Shown piece by piece: positions 1 to 10,826 of a stretch of 64,000 bases of DNA; the first letter of the stretch is position 1; the number at the start of each line of letters is the position of its first letter. Made by a program: the position numbers and the translations under genes. Under the pieces are notes generated by a model, which was not told where the DNA came from, ran no database searches, and saw only the letters and a program-made list of their open reading frames with translations. This stretch comes from Cricetomys ansorgei (taxonomy: Eukaryota > Chordata > Mammalia > Rodentia > Nesomyidae): NCBI GenBank assembly GCA_026225945.1, contig JAMJFZ010002307.1:8658501-8722500 (forward strand), written 5' to 3'.

Positions 1-98
1 AGTTAAAATCAAAACAACAACAACCACAAAAACCCAGAAATGGAAATAAGCAAAGGCCAGCATAACGAATTAATGCCATAAAAACAGGCTTTGTGTGC

Positions 99-220
99 AG
101 TGAGCTGGCTTATCAGTGAAACACTTGCCTCCAAGCCTGGCTACCTGGGTTCAGTATTGGGGACCCACATGGTAGGAGAGAACCAAAACCTATTCCCCTA
201 TACACAAAGTAAATTAACAA
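99..220 (+). repeat. B2/B3-family SINE fragment (B3A-like)
   Basis: The stretch follows the tRNA-derived head of a rodent B3A-like SINE: 'gagctggct', then 'cttgcctccaagcctgg', a B-box-like 'gggttcagtattgggg' and 'acccacatggtaggagagaacc'. The 3' tail is eroded and no poly-A remains. Orientation is plus. It is a fossil retrotransposed copy with no coding role. The open frame over it (91-303) is incidental. Confidence 0.7.
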
Positions 221-1552
221 ATGTTTTAGGTTTTGGTTTTGGTTTTATGAGAAAGAGAGTAGTTTGTAGGGGAATTAAAAACATTTACTGCACAGAGGTT
301 TGATGTCTTTTGTCACCACTCAGAAAATTTAATCTACCATGTGGAGGCTCTGCTCTATTTAAATAAATACTGCAGAGCAGTGAAGTTACCACCAAAGCTT
401 TACAGATGTGTGATATAGTTCTGTGAAGAGAAATAGTTTATAAGTCTCTGAGGTTTCCTCTTCATAAAGGCTTTGTCTCTGCCTTGCTTTAACAATATTG
501 ATTTTTCTAATTACTAAGTTATTACCTGGGACCTCCAATTCAGTGTGGTTGATTGGACGCTGTTTCTTAGACTTCACCACTTTCCGAAGATGTGTAGTAA
601 TAAAAATCATAAAGCCTTCAAGGAGGTACCTAGAGAAAAGGATGCACACAGATGAGCAAGGTCAACCAATTTTGGAGAAATGAAAAAAGAGAATGTTAAC
701 TAAGGAGACCAGAGGAAGCTTTGACCTCTCTGCTTACTAAGGGATGCAGAGGAGCCCAGCACAGGTGCCCTGAAGAACACTGGACTCTAGCAATTCAGCC
801 AAAGGCAGGAGTCAAGGGGGAACAGAGTGTCAGCTGAGAGGAAACAAGAGAAGTGACTGGGATCTTAGTGTGCACAATCAAGACATATGTCTCCCTCACG
901 CTTGACATATACTTGTCATTGCCATTCTCTGAAGACAAGGAATACAAGGGATTCAGAGCCAGGTGCAGAAGTCACACAGGGAAATGTTGACAAGGTTGAT
1001 GCAAGCACAGTTCATGGTGGGCAAACAGACCTTTCAGGATCTCCAAAGAGCTGTGGTTCCTAAGGCAGACTAGAACAGGATGTAGCTTATGACTGAGGAG
1101 ATGTTAACAGGAGGGTCCTGTTCACAGGCATTGCTTACATACACACACTGCTTACACACATATGCTTACAGGGAAGATTGCCCTCCATCCACAAGGACTT
1201 CTGATATCACAGCAGACAGTAATATAGGAAAAAGGAGGAAATGTGTAAATGTAGAAACTGTGCTTTATATACAAGATATACATTTTGAGATATAAACATA
1301 AACCTTGCCCTCACTCGGGCTGACGTTTTCAGAGATGCTACTGTAAATCAAATCAAAATGTTGTGTTGCTTAACTCAGGATTTAGCCAAGAGTTTTAGCA
1401 GTTTGTAAAGTCACATCATGCCATCACTTTGGGAAGACTGTGTCCTCGTGTGTGTCTTTACAGCATTGTTCACCGTACAGAGGCATGGAAGCAACCTGTT
1501 CCTCAGTGTAGTTCAAGTGATCAGACTCTGATGTGAACACACATAATCACAG
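221..1552. other. Unassigned AT-rich non-coding DNA
   Basis: No SINE, LTR, RNA gene or believable exon was recognised. The open frames are under 90 codons, on opposing strands, with no recognisable protein motif. Confidence 0.5.
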
Positions 1553-1566
1553 AGGCAGAGAGAGAG

Positions 1567-1615
<49 letters not shown>

Positions 1616-1666
1616 AAGAGCAAGAGAGAGATGAGACACAGACAGACAGACAGAGACAGAGAGAGA
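1553..1666. repeat. (GA)n / (GACA)n microsatellite
   Basis: A nearly pure purine tract on the plus strand. A long GA array is interrupted by 'caag' units and then passes into GACA units and back to GA. It is likely length-polymorphic. Confidence 0.95.
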
Positions 1667-1894
1667 TCACAAAGTTGCATGAATAGGGAGGGAGGTGGGG
1701 AGAATCTGGGAGTTCTAGGAGGGAAAATAATATGATGAAAATGTATGATAAAAGTTTAAGTCAAAATAATGAAAAATCATTAAAAAAAAAGCTTTTAAAA
1801 GGAGCATTATAGTTCAGTCTTAACACTGTATATACTTGTTTTCAAGTCTCCTATAATCTGTCTACAGACTAAATAGAAATGACTGAGAGTGAGG

Positions 1895-1921
1895 GAGGCA
1901 GACAGACAGACAGATAGATAA
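1895..1921. repeat. (GACA)n(GATA)n short tandem repeat
   Basis: A short run of GACA units is followed by GATA units, about 230 bp after the larger GA/GACA array. Confidence 0.8.
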
Positions 1922-3620
1922 ATATTATTACTTAAGAAAGGACAAGCTATGTTGACCCATAATAAGCTTGGGATATTAAGTTATATGAAGTAAAGCAAAG
2001 ACAGAAAGAGAACTATTGTTTTTCATTCACAGAGCTAGATAATAAAACACTGCAGATGACCAGCAGAGCGCTGTTGGTAAGTAAAAAAGAGGACATAGAT
2101 CTAAGGACATAAAGTGGCAGATACGTAGGTTGTGAGAGTCTGAGGATCGGGTGGACTACACCAGTGGTGAATAGCACACTGTAATCAAGACTTTGTCAAA
2201 TAAGTAGACGGTGACCATTCCGGACAGGAGAGAATAATGGACAGCTGTAATTGATGGGATGGGAATTGCGTTGTTGTAGCCACCACTTCACTGTGTGGAC
2301 ACAGTCTCCTAACACTGTGCCCTGTGCCTTAAATACACACAATGAGATTTAAAGAGAAAGCCATGCTACTTGACACATGGCGCTGTTGCTCACTAACATG
2401 TGTCTAGCCACTTGCATTTATAACTGCTACCTTCACATACCTTCACAGAGATTCAACACGTGAATGCAAGCTTTTGACATACTATACAACACCAGAGTGC
2501 ATGTGTTGGATGATTGACACTACGATATACACATTTTTATTACAAGGCACTCTCTGTTTGTTTTCTGTTTACAATTCAATTCTGTAATGTCATTGTTATT
2601 GGCAAATTATGTGTTGAAAGGTTAAGTTACACCATAAAACGGTATGGTAAAGGCAGATTTATAACACTCCTGCTTTTTAAGAGACGAACATCACTTTTAA
2701 TGGTATTGAGGTCCACTGCTTTAGATAAACTCACTCATTGAAAATCCTTTCTCCAAACACAGAGCCCAATCAGTCTTTTGTCCTAAGTGGAGGCTGTCAG
2801 GCTGATGCTATCAGATATCTGAAGAAAGCTTCTAAACACAGTAACTTGGAGAGAGAGTGAGCAAAACAAAACAAATAATAAAGTAAAAATAAAATCGAGA
2901 GAAAAAAGATAACAAAACAAGGAAAACAACGCAGCATTCTAAACAATGGTATGTGTGTGCACACGCAGGCATGCATGTAACAGCAGTTTGTAAACTATAT
3001 AGATCAAAGGATGTATGTGATTCCTGCCCTTTGCATGTTTGTTCAAGGTCAAAACTACTTTCTCGATATTATAGAGCTATCATTTCCTTATTTGCCCCAT
3101 ACTCTCATGAGTTCTTCAGAGGCAACACATCATGTACTCACGATGCCATACCATAAATCAGATTCTGAAATATCTTTGCAAACACAGCTGTCTTCTGTTA
3201 AGCCGGTCATTAAAACAGTATTTTTATTAGCATGTGACAGGTTTAGTGCTATTTGTAAATTAATAAATGTTTTAATATAATTATGTGTCACTTAACAATG
3301 GATATATGCTCTGAGAAATGCTTCATTTGGCAATTTTACTGGTGTGCAAATTTCACATAGTATTCTTGCACAGACTGAGTTGGCTCTGGTGTGTCTAGGC
3401 CATGTAATCTAAAGGGACTGACATTGTGTACACAGTCTCTCACTGAATGAAATGTGATTATGTGGCACATAGCTGCTACTCAGCTTCAGTTTCTAATACA
3501 CTACTCATAAATAGAACCCACACAAATACAAGCACTTTGGGATCTTCAGTAAATTTTAATATGTGGGTTTTGGCAACCAAGACATTCGAGAAACAGTGAC
3601 ATGCAACCTGTAAATGTGAA

Positions 3621-3621
<1 letters not shown>
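1922..3621. other. Unassigned AT-rich non-coding DNA
   Basis: No interspersed repeat was confidently recognised. A sequence near 2059 (ccagcagagcgct) is one base from a CTCF core, which is not enough to call a site. The open frames are short and unrecognised. Confidence 0.45.

Positions 3622-3668
<47 letters not shown>
3622..3668. repeat. (AC)n microsatellite
   Basis: About 23 AC dinucleotide units without interruption. The His-Thr and Cys-Val open frames over it are artefacts of the repeat. Confidence 0.97.
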
Positions 3669-3671
<3 letters not shown>

Positions 3672-3830
3672 TACTTATTATCCTAAGGACAATGATGACA
3701 GGGATCATGAAATAAAAAGAAAGCATCGTGATAAAGAAACAGATAAGAATGTTTCTATAGCCTTAATGTTTGGAGGATATAGTAACTATTTAAAATAAAT
3801 AAGTTTGAATTTTAAGGTATAATTGGTGGA

Positions 3831-4047
3831 CTAGAGAGCTGGGTGAGTGGTTAAGATCACTTGCTGCTCTTTTTGAGGGCCTGGGTTCTATTCTCAACAC
3901 CCACATTGCAGCTGACTCCCATCTGAAATTCTAGTTGCTGTGACTCTGATGACCCTCTTCTGGACACCGGCATGCAAGCGGTGTACATAAACTCACACAG
4001 GATTCATACAACTAAGGAAGTAAAAATAAATAAATCTTTTTTTTAAA
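3831..4047 (+). repeat. B2-type SINE
   Basis: The tRNA-like head 'agagagctgggtgagtgg' and 'ttaagatcacttgctgctc' is followed by a degenerate B box (gggttctattctcaac). The B2 body 'gatgaccctcttctggacacc' and a tail ending 'aaataaataaatctttttt' complete a nearly full-length, diverged plus-strand copy. Confidence 0.9.
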
Positions 4048-4415
4048 ATGCAATTCAATAAACTCAAAATGAATTGCAAAAGACAAAGTAAGGGAATGTG
4101 CAAAAGGAAAAACAAGAAAATTAGGTAATAGGTCCAGAGGTCCCCATCTCCAGTAATGAGAATTTCAGATAAAAAGAAACATGAAGAGCATTAATTCAGA
4201 GAAACAATACACAAAATCACAAAACTACAGGACAAAAGTTGCCACAACAAAGGAGTCAATGCAGTCAATGAAATGAGAAAAGCATCATAGGTGCTGTGCA
4301 GCTCACAACATTGGGAACCAAAATAACTCGAACCACTCTCAAAAGCTGACAGATTGCACATAAAAAATAAAAATATTTGTAAGTAGAAACATGAAAAATG
4401 GACCCGCTAACTTTC

Positions 4416-4636
4416 AAAAAGATTTATTTTATTTTTAATTTTGTGGACGTATCCTGTCTGTGTAGGAATATCTGGATATGCGTGGGGTGTCCACAGAGGA
4501 CAGGAGAGGTCAACCGAGTCTTAGAGCAGGAGCTGTAGTCAGTTACGAGCTGCTCAATATGGGTACAGAGAACCCAAGGCAGGCTTTTTGCAAGAGCAGT
4601 ACACACTCTTACCCACTGAGCCATCTCTCCAACTCG
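4416..4636 (-). repeat. B2/B3-type SINE, minus strand
   Basis: The reverse complement of a B2/B3 element. 'agatttattttatttt' is the inverted tail, 'ccacagaggacaggagagg' is the body, and the inverted tRNA head ends 'cccactgagccatctctcc'. Open frames on both strands here are repeat-derived. Confidence 0.9.
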
Positions 4637-5392
4637 ATTGTAATACTTCTTGTATGTGAAGAGTATTGCAGACTGAAATTTTATATTCAAACTTTCAATC
4701 AAAGGTTCAGACAAAATAACCCTGATACAATCACAGTTACCTAGTTTTCATTTTCCATACGTATTTCTAAGTAACACTCTGAGGGAATGGGTAGCAAACC
4801 TAGATATGTGAATGGGTAGTGAATACAGAGAACAGGGAGATACTCTGGAATGTCACACAGAATTTCCAGGTCTGCAGCAAGCTTCAGGAACAACCTAGCC
4901 ATAGAGAGGCAGGATGCCTGCGAAAGCATCTCCAGGAAAAGTCAGTGACCCTGTAGGCTTTTCTTGACTCAGTCTAAGATTGCTGGAAGAGAGTACTTGA
5001 GTGGTGGGGAGAATATTGGCATGTAGGGATTAAAAATACATTTGGATAAGGGAATTATCCCCTGAAGAAAAAGGACAACTTGAAAAAAAAAAGAAAAAAA
5101 TCTCACCATAACACATCACTCTCAACTTACCTGGACAATAATTTATCTGAAATTATTGATCCTTTTCCAGCAGGTGGAGTCAAAATCTTGTGAGCTTATG
5201 AAGTAATGGAAGAAAAGACAAGGTTGTAGAAGGCAGTGGGAACAGTCATCTGCGAATGCCTGGAGGCTCAGATTCAAACACACACCAATTTATGTGTAGG
5301 ATTTCAGGATATTTTAAGTAACAGTAGAAAGGTATAATTTCATATTTATGAAATTAAAATGAAATTTCACATACTCTTTTATAATATAATGA
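4637..5392. other. Unassigned non-coding DNA
   Basis: Nothing recognisable. An A-rich run near 5083-5100 could be an old retroposon tail, but no body could be assigned. Confidence 0.4.
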
Positions 5393-5560
5393 TGATACTT
5401 CATACTTTAATCAGACAATCTGAAGCACTTTATAAACATTAGCAAATTAAGTCCCACAATACCCCATGTGGTAGTTAATAATAGTCATTCATTATATACT
5501 CAATAGTTGAAATGAGACATCAAGAGATTAAGTGATTTGCTTCAAGATCATGCATTCCCC
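5393..5560 (-). repeat. MIR (ancient mammalian SINE), minus strand
   Basis: The block matches the inverted MIR core. It has 'gcactttataaacatta', 'agtcccacaataccccatgtgg', 'aatgagacatcaagag' and 'attaagtgatttgcttcaag'. These correspond to the MIR segments for low-copy tRNA-core DNA, highly diverged as expected for a pre-eutherian insertion. Confidence 0.85.
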
Positions 5561-6387
5561 AAGTTTTGGAAAACAGTCGTCTGCAATTGCGCATGTATTT
5601 TGCTCTAGCTGTCAATATTCTCTTACCATTTGTGTCACTTCAGATAATAGGTTGAGCTCTCTATTTGGTGTCATTACCTAGGATGTAGGGTCTCTTGGCA
5701 ACCTTACAGATGTATGAAATCTCTATAGTTCTCCTTGGGTATGCTGTAGCATAAACCCACTGCTTACCGAATGCCCTTTTATTTCCAAGTATATTTCTTG
5801 ATGTGAATTTTTCCAGTGTAAGCATATTTCCAGAATAGCACCTATATTTAACAATTTATGCTTTGAAAAGAATCTATTCATCCTTAATTAATCAAATATT
5901 TATTAGGCCAACCACTGAAGATTTAACTCCTACCACCACAAATCTTAGTACCTACCTAAAAATGAAAGAATATTTAAAAAAATGGTTGCAGTAAAGGAAG
6001 CCAAAGGCTACAGACACAAAACAATCCTGAACACTACGCCTAAAATAGAAGTTACTTCTAAATATTATTTCTGCAGGGCTGTTTAGATGGCAGAAAACAC
6101 CCATGTGCAGATTGCTAAGGCAATTGTGGAATAAACTGTGGAATAAAATAGTTGGTGATGACAAAGAAATATTTAGCTCAGTAGCATAGTATGCAAGAAG
6201 GGAAATGGTAGAAAACAAAATGGAAGGAGAGTGAGTCTTTTCTGGAAAGCACAGGAACAAGTGAGGAGTGCTTACCTGTTCATGCACTGAGGGCAGCCTC
6301 AGAGGAGCAGTGAGCATGTCTCAAGGCAAAGGGAGAGCCTCAGAAAGTCTGTGCTGTACAGCCAATACTAAATAACTTAAAAGAAAG
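5561..6387. other. Unassigned non-coding DNA
   Basis: No recognised repeat apart from a short stretch near 5890 ('caaatatttattaggc') that recalls the inverted L2 3' end. It is too short to call. The 121-codon minus-strand frame at 5952-6317 has no recognisable domain. Confidence 0.4.
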
Positions 6388-6418
<31 letters not shown>

Positions 6419-6440
6419 GAATATATATATATATATATAT
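6388..6440. repeat. Two (TA)n microsatellites
   Basis: Two TA arrays (about 6388-6413 and 6420-6440) are split by 'ttaaaag'. They probably descend from one interrupted array. Confidence 0.95.
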
Positions 6441-6954
6441 GGAAAGAGAGAGGGGGAACAAAAGCTATGCCCACCAGTTGCATGGCACACTGCTGGGAAA
6501 ATTTCTTCCCTGCATTCAAACAGGGCTGTGACATTGAAAAGAACCTCTAAATTTGCAGCTAGGTAGCTCTGGAGACAAAGGTCCCATCTCCCATGGTTCA
6601 TTCTGCAAATCCAAAAGCGAGTGTCACCAGACTATACTCTGATATTTGACTGTAGATAAAAATGGAAGAACTTTTAGGTTAGAACCACTCAGGGTGCTAC
6701 TGGGTAGAGATCTGGTCTATACCACTGCCTGGAATGAAGCAGAGAGACAAGATTGTACCTGTGCCCAGCTCTCTGAGGGAGAGATCACTGTGCTCCTGAA
6801 AGACCAAAAAGAGATGAAAAGAGACCAAATACATCTGTGCCATTGTTCATCCTCATCACCAGAAATCACACAAGGCAACATCCTCATGCCTAAATAGGAG
6901 ACAGCATACAGATGCTATAGTCCTGCCCAGTTCTTGCGCCAATTTCTGATCCAT
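6441..6954. other. Unassigned non-coding DNA
   Basis: No assignable repeat or gene. Open frames (for example 6646-6897, 83 codons) show no recognisable motif. Confidence 0.4.
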
Positions 6955-7234
6955 GCTGGTGTGTGTGGAGGCCAGAACAGGGTATCACGTGTCTTCTACT
7001 ATCACACTGCACCATATTCTTTCTCACGAGGCCTTTCACAAAACAAAGGGTTGTCATTTCAACTAGGCTGGCCAGCCAATGAGTTCTTGGGCTCCACCGG
7101 TGTCTGATTTCCAGTACTCCAGTCACAGACATGTACAGCCATGCCTCAACTTTACGTGAATACCAGAGATTCAAACTCAGGTCCTCATGCTTGCAGAACA
7201 ATCATTTTTACCCATTGGAATATCTCTCCATCCC
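6955..7234 (-). repeat. B4 SINE (ID + B1 fusion), minus strand
   Basis: Read in reverse this is a B4 element. 'gtgtgtggaggccagaacag' is the inverted 3' part, 'ggctggccagccaatgag' marks the B1-derived middle, and 'caaactcaggtcctcatgcttgc' followed by 'ggaatatctctccatccc' is the inverted ID-like head. It is diverged but nearly full length. The 103-codon frame over it is incidental. Confidence 0.85.
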
Positions 7235-7845
7235 GTCTTTCCCCTTTCTATGGCCTTCATTTTATATCAAATTTCAAATTTAGAGCAACTGACCAAGGCA
7301 TTGAGGATAACTGACTGTGAGTGCTCGGTCATAGATAGGTCCTCTATATCAACCCCCTTACCTTGAACTAAAGTTTAGTAAACATCATAGAAGAGGGAGC
7401 AGAAAGAATCTAAGAGCCAAAGAACAGGGAGGAGAGTTGTTGGATGTTGTCTTCTGGACATTATATGTCTGGTACACATTTCAAAGCACAGTAGCTCTGG
7501 TTGCCTTGTCTTGCTGAAGCCATTCAAAACTCAAGCACTGATGACAGATTTTCTCTAGATACTGGTAGTGAATGGTTGCTGGTGAAGGAAACACTTTTCT
7601 TTGGGGACCACACATCAACTGTTCATGCCCCAATGGATGTCACCGTGCCCATTTACTTATGGTTAACATTAATTAAACTGAGGGTATTAATAATAATTAT
7701 GAAAGATGCTGTAGCATAGACAATATTTAGAAGAGAAAAACTATTTTAGTATGAAAAACAAAATAAAATCTTTTTATATTATTATTAGACAATTTTGTGC
7801 CTCTGCGTTTGTGCGTGTGTAACAATCAAGGGGATTGAGCAGCGG
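7235..7845. other. Unassigned non-coding DNA
   Basis: Nothing recognised. It directly precedes an L1 fossil and may include more decayed L1, but I cannot show it. Confidence 0.35.
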
Positions 7846-8100
7846 TAAGAAATTCTCATACCTAAAAGTCCCGGACCCAGATACATTTACTGTTGACATT
7901 TATCAGGTCTGCAGAGAAGGACAAATACCAATGTTTCTGAACCTGTTTCCTAAAATAGAAAGAGAAAAATGCTATGAAAATTCCTACCTAAGTTGTATCA
8001 ACAAGAAGAAGAAAGTTATAGGCCAACCTCCTGACAAATGTGAATGTAAAATTTCATCAAAAACTGATGAGTCTGGCCATCTGCTGCGCTCACCCTGAAG
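7846..8100 (+). pseudogene. Decayed LINE-1 ORF2 (reverse transcriptase) fragment
   Basis: The plus-strand translation from about 7835 contains PDPDTFTVDIYQ, then FPKIEREK and VIGQPPDK. These align in order with the L1 ORF2p stretch just before the reverse-transcriptase palm (P-D-G-F-T-A-E-F-Y-Q, then F-x-K-I-E-R-E, then a N-Y-R-P-I-S-like segment). Indels break the remaining reading frame and no catalytic FADD motif lies nearby. It is an old, 5'- and 3'-truncated non-functional fragment. The match comes from pattern memory only. Confidence 0.7.
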
Positions 8101-10532
8101 ACTCCTTTACAATTAATTCAAAGAGCTAGGACAGTAAGCCTAAAATTGAACAAAGGGAACCATGAAGACTCAGATTATAAATTTGTAAAAATTAACAATA
8201 AAACAGCCAAATAAGCAACAACAAAAACAACAAGAATGGTCATCCAAACCAAAAGACTTCTGAAAATATTAGTAAAATTCTAATAAAACAGATTGGAAAA
8301 ACTGAGGAAACACCCTGTTTCAAGAGATAACTCTTTGTGTTTATATTCTTATCTTTTAAATTTAGTCATGCAGAACCTAATAGAAAAACATTATTTATGA
8401 ATTCAAAGTACAAAATGTTACATATGTCGTAAAGTCACCGGGGAGAAGCATATTTCTGCTAAAAAAAAAAAAAGTATTCTCTCTCTCTCATAAAAATGAC
8501 TAAGAAACCTTAGTAGCATAGCACATTGGTAAAGGTACTCCAGAAACTACAGAACTCCTTGCTCAGATCACTCCTACTTGAAAATTCCTTACCTTCATAT
8601 AAAACACAAAACAAAGTCCCACGGTCCAGCTGCCCACCCTGGGCAGCTTGTTCCTCTTCTCTTGCTTTGACAAAGTGATAGACAGAGCAACACAGAACTT
8701 CTGTAGTGCCTCTTCACCCTCCACTTTTTATCTGACCAACTGACTACTGCTTTGCTTCTAATAATTTATAACATAGAGGTTGAGAAGGAAGCATCAAACC
8801 TAACCAGCAGGAGCAAGGAGATCTCAGGGCAAGAGGTCAGCAATGTTTTCTGAAAAGGACTATTTTATAAATTATTTAGTTCTGTGCCATGCTGTCTACT
8901 CAAATCTGACTTAGTGCCAAGGAGTTTGGGAAATATATAGATAAATTGATGTGATTTTGTTATGTTAACATTTTACTATCAAAAGAGCAGGTGACAGGAT
9001 AGATTTGGTCTGTAGGCTCTGGTTCTTTGACAAGTATTTAATTTTTCAGAGAATCCAAAAAGTACTCTGATTTTCATGAACCCAAAATATCTTCTTCTGA
9101 AAGCAATTTTTTTCTTAAATAAAGACAAAAACATTAAATTTGTGGGCTATATTTGAATTGCTAATGTTCACAGTAAGATATGCGACTAATGATGAGGGTT
9201 TTCTTGAAAGAAGATGTCCATGTTCCACAGAAGAATAACCCTCAGAGTAATATCTCTGCAGTGTTGGGGGAAAGAGCACATTAATGTTGGCACACCACCA
9301 AGTTATGAAAGGCTCTAGACTTAAGTCTGCTTACTGCACACTTTGACCCAAACTAAAAAACTATTAAATGATGTATGATTGGACAGAAACTCTGATCAAA
9401 ATGGCATCCAGGGGCTGACTCTAATTGCATCTTACCCCTGTAAGTATCCATTTCCTCCAAACCTTAAATCCCACTGAGGTGCTCAGTCCTTTGCAGCTGC
9501 ATATTCACCACGCTGGTGACCTTCTTGGTCTCATGCTCTATCACGACCTGCTTTGTTGATCAGCTTGACCCATCGTAATAGTCATTCTTTCACACCTAGC
9601 TTTATCTCTTTGGAATTATTCAACTAGCTGAAGGGCAGCCTGAGTTTAATCTGATTTCTAATCTATTCCGTATCTTCATCCAAGCCTTATCAGATCAATC
9701 TTACCTCAGATTTGTGACTTCAAATCTCAAGTGGATTCTATACCCTTCCAAGTAACTGTTCTCTAGTCTACAGTAGGTTCTTTCTCTTTCATCCGAGATT
9801 TTCTATAACAAACTCTCTGGCGGCTACACAGAGTGAACATGGATTTTTATTTGATTTTGCTCCTCTGGGATCTTGTTTGGTTTTAAATCTCATAGTTTTG
9901 TAGATAGCTGCAAATGCAGTGATGGAATTCTGAGCTCAGAATCTTATCAAAACTGGACATGTCTTCATATCTCACTGATATTGGCCAAGATGATTTTCTT
10001 GTAGTTATAGGATAGAGGTCCCAGTTCGTAGCTGAGCAGTGGCCAGGTACCAACCAGACTATTGAAGCCACTTGAAAATCCTTGGCCCTCAGTCAAGGTC
10101 CTTCACAACATAAAATTCATCCTCTCTTGGGGCAGCAGCACTTGATAGCACTGATAGCATCTTCTGTAACCACAAGGGGAATTTTTTAGGAGTAACTTTT
10201 TGGTCAGGTCCATTCAGAGTGATTTGTTTCTATAAAGAGAAACAATCACAGGAATGGTGTATACTTGAATTCTAGGACCTACAGTGCTATGAGAATGTTG
10301 ATACAAGAGTAGATGCCATGTTGAGAACCACCTTGGAACACTTTTTCAATATCTCTTCCCAACTCTCAGCAAACATAACGCTTTAGTTCACTAATAAAAA
10401 TTGAGTATAAATGTTCAGAGAGATCATTCTTCTGGCAAGTCTATGAGCCTGTCCTTATCTCGAGCCCTCCAATACTAGGCTTTCTTTTCTAGTTTTATTT
10501 TTGTTATTTTATTTTTGTTATTTTGTGATTAA
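8101..10532. other. Unassigned AT-rich DNA
   Basis: The first 200 bases may be further L1 decay (A-rich plus strand), but I could not align them. The remainder shows no SINE or LTR hallmarks and no believable exon. Small features are an A12 run near 8461 and a short CT run near 8485. Confidence 0.4.
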
Positions 10533-10826
10533 TGTCATGACTAAAAATAACTTGTGGAGGAAAGGTTTTCTTTCATCTTACATATTACAGTCCATCACTG
10601 AGGGAAGCCACACAGCAGAACCACAAAGCAGAACTCAGAGGAATACTGCTTATGGACTTGCTCCCTAACTCATGTTCATATATATATGGCACAGGCCCAT
10701 CTGCCTAGGAGTAGCATCACCTTTAGAGGGCTGGGTCCTTCCACATTAATCATTATTCAAGAAAATCCCCCCTTCCCAATGTCGACAGGCTATTCTGATG
10801 TAATTCCTCAACTGCAGGTTCTTCTT
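10533..10826 (-). repeat. Rodent interspersed repeat, minus (same family as 40301 and 58659)
   Basis: Hallmarks in order are 'gtcatgactaaaaataac', 'ggaggaaaggttttc', 'acagtccatcactgaggg', 'cccatctgcctagg', 'attaatcattattcaaga' and 'ctcaactgcaggttc'. They fit a common rodent dispersed element of about 400 bp whose end includes a 'ccctaactaagaca'-like sequence. I treat it as LTR/MaLR-like but cannot give the family name with certainty. This copy has internal deletions. Confidence 0.65.

Noticed and set aside
2050..2075. CTCF-like motif ccagcagagcgct
   Set aside because: It is one base from the core and has no supporting context.
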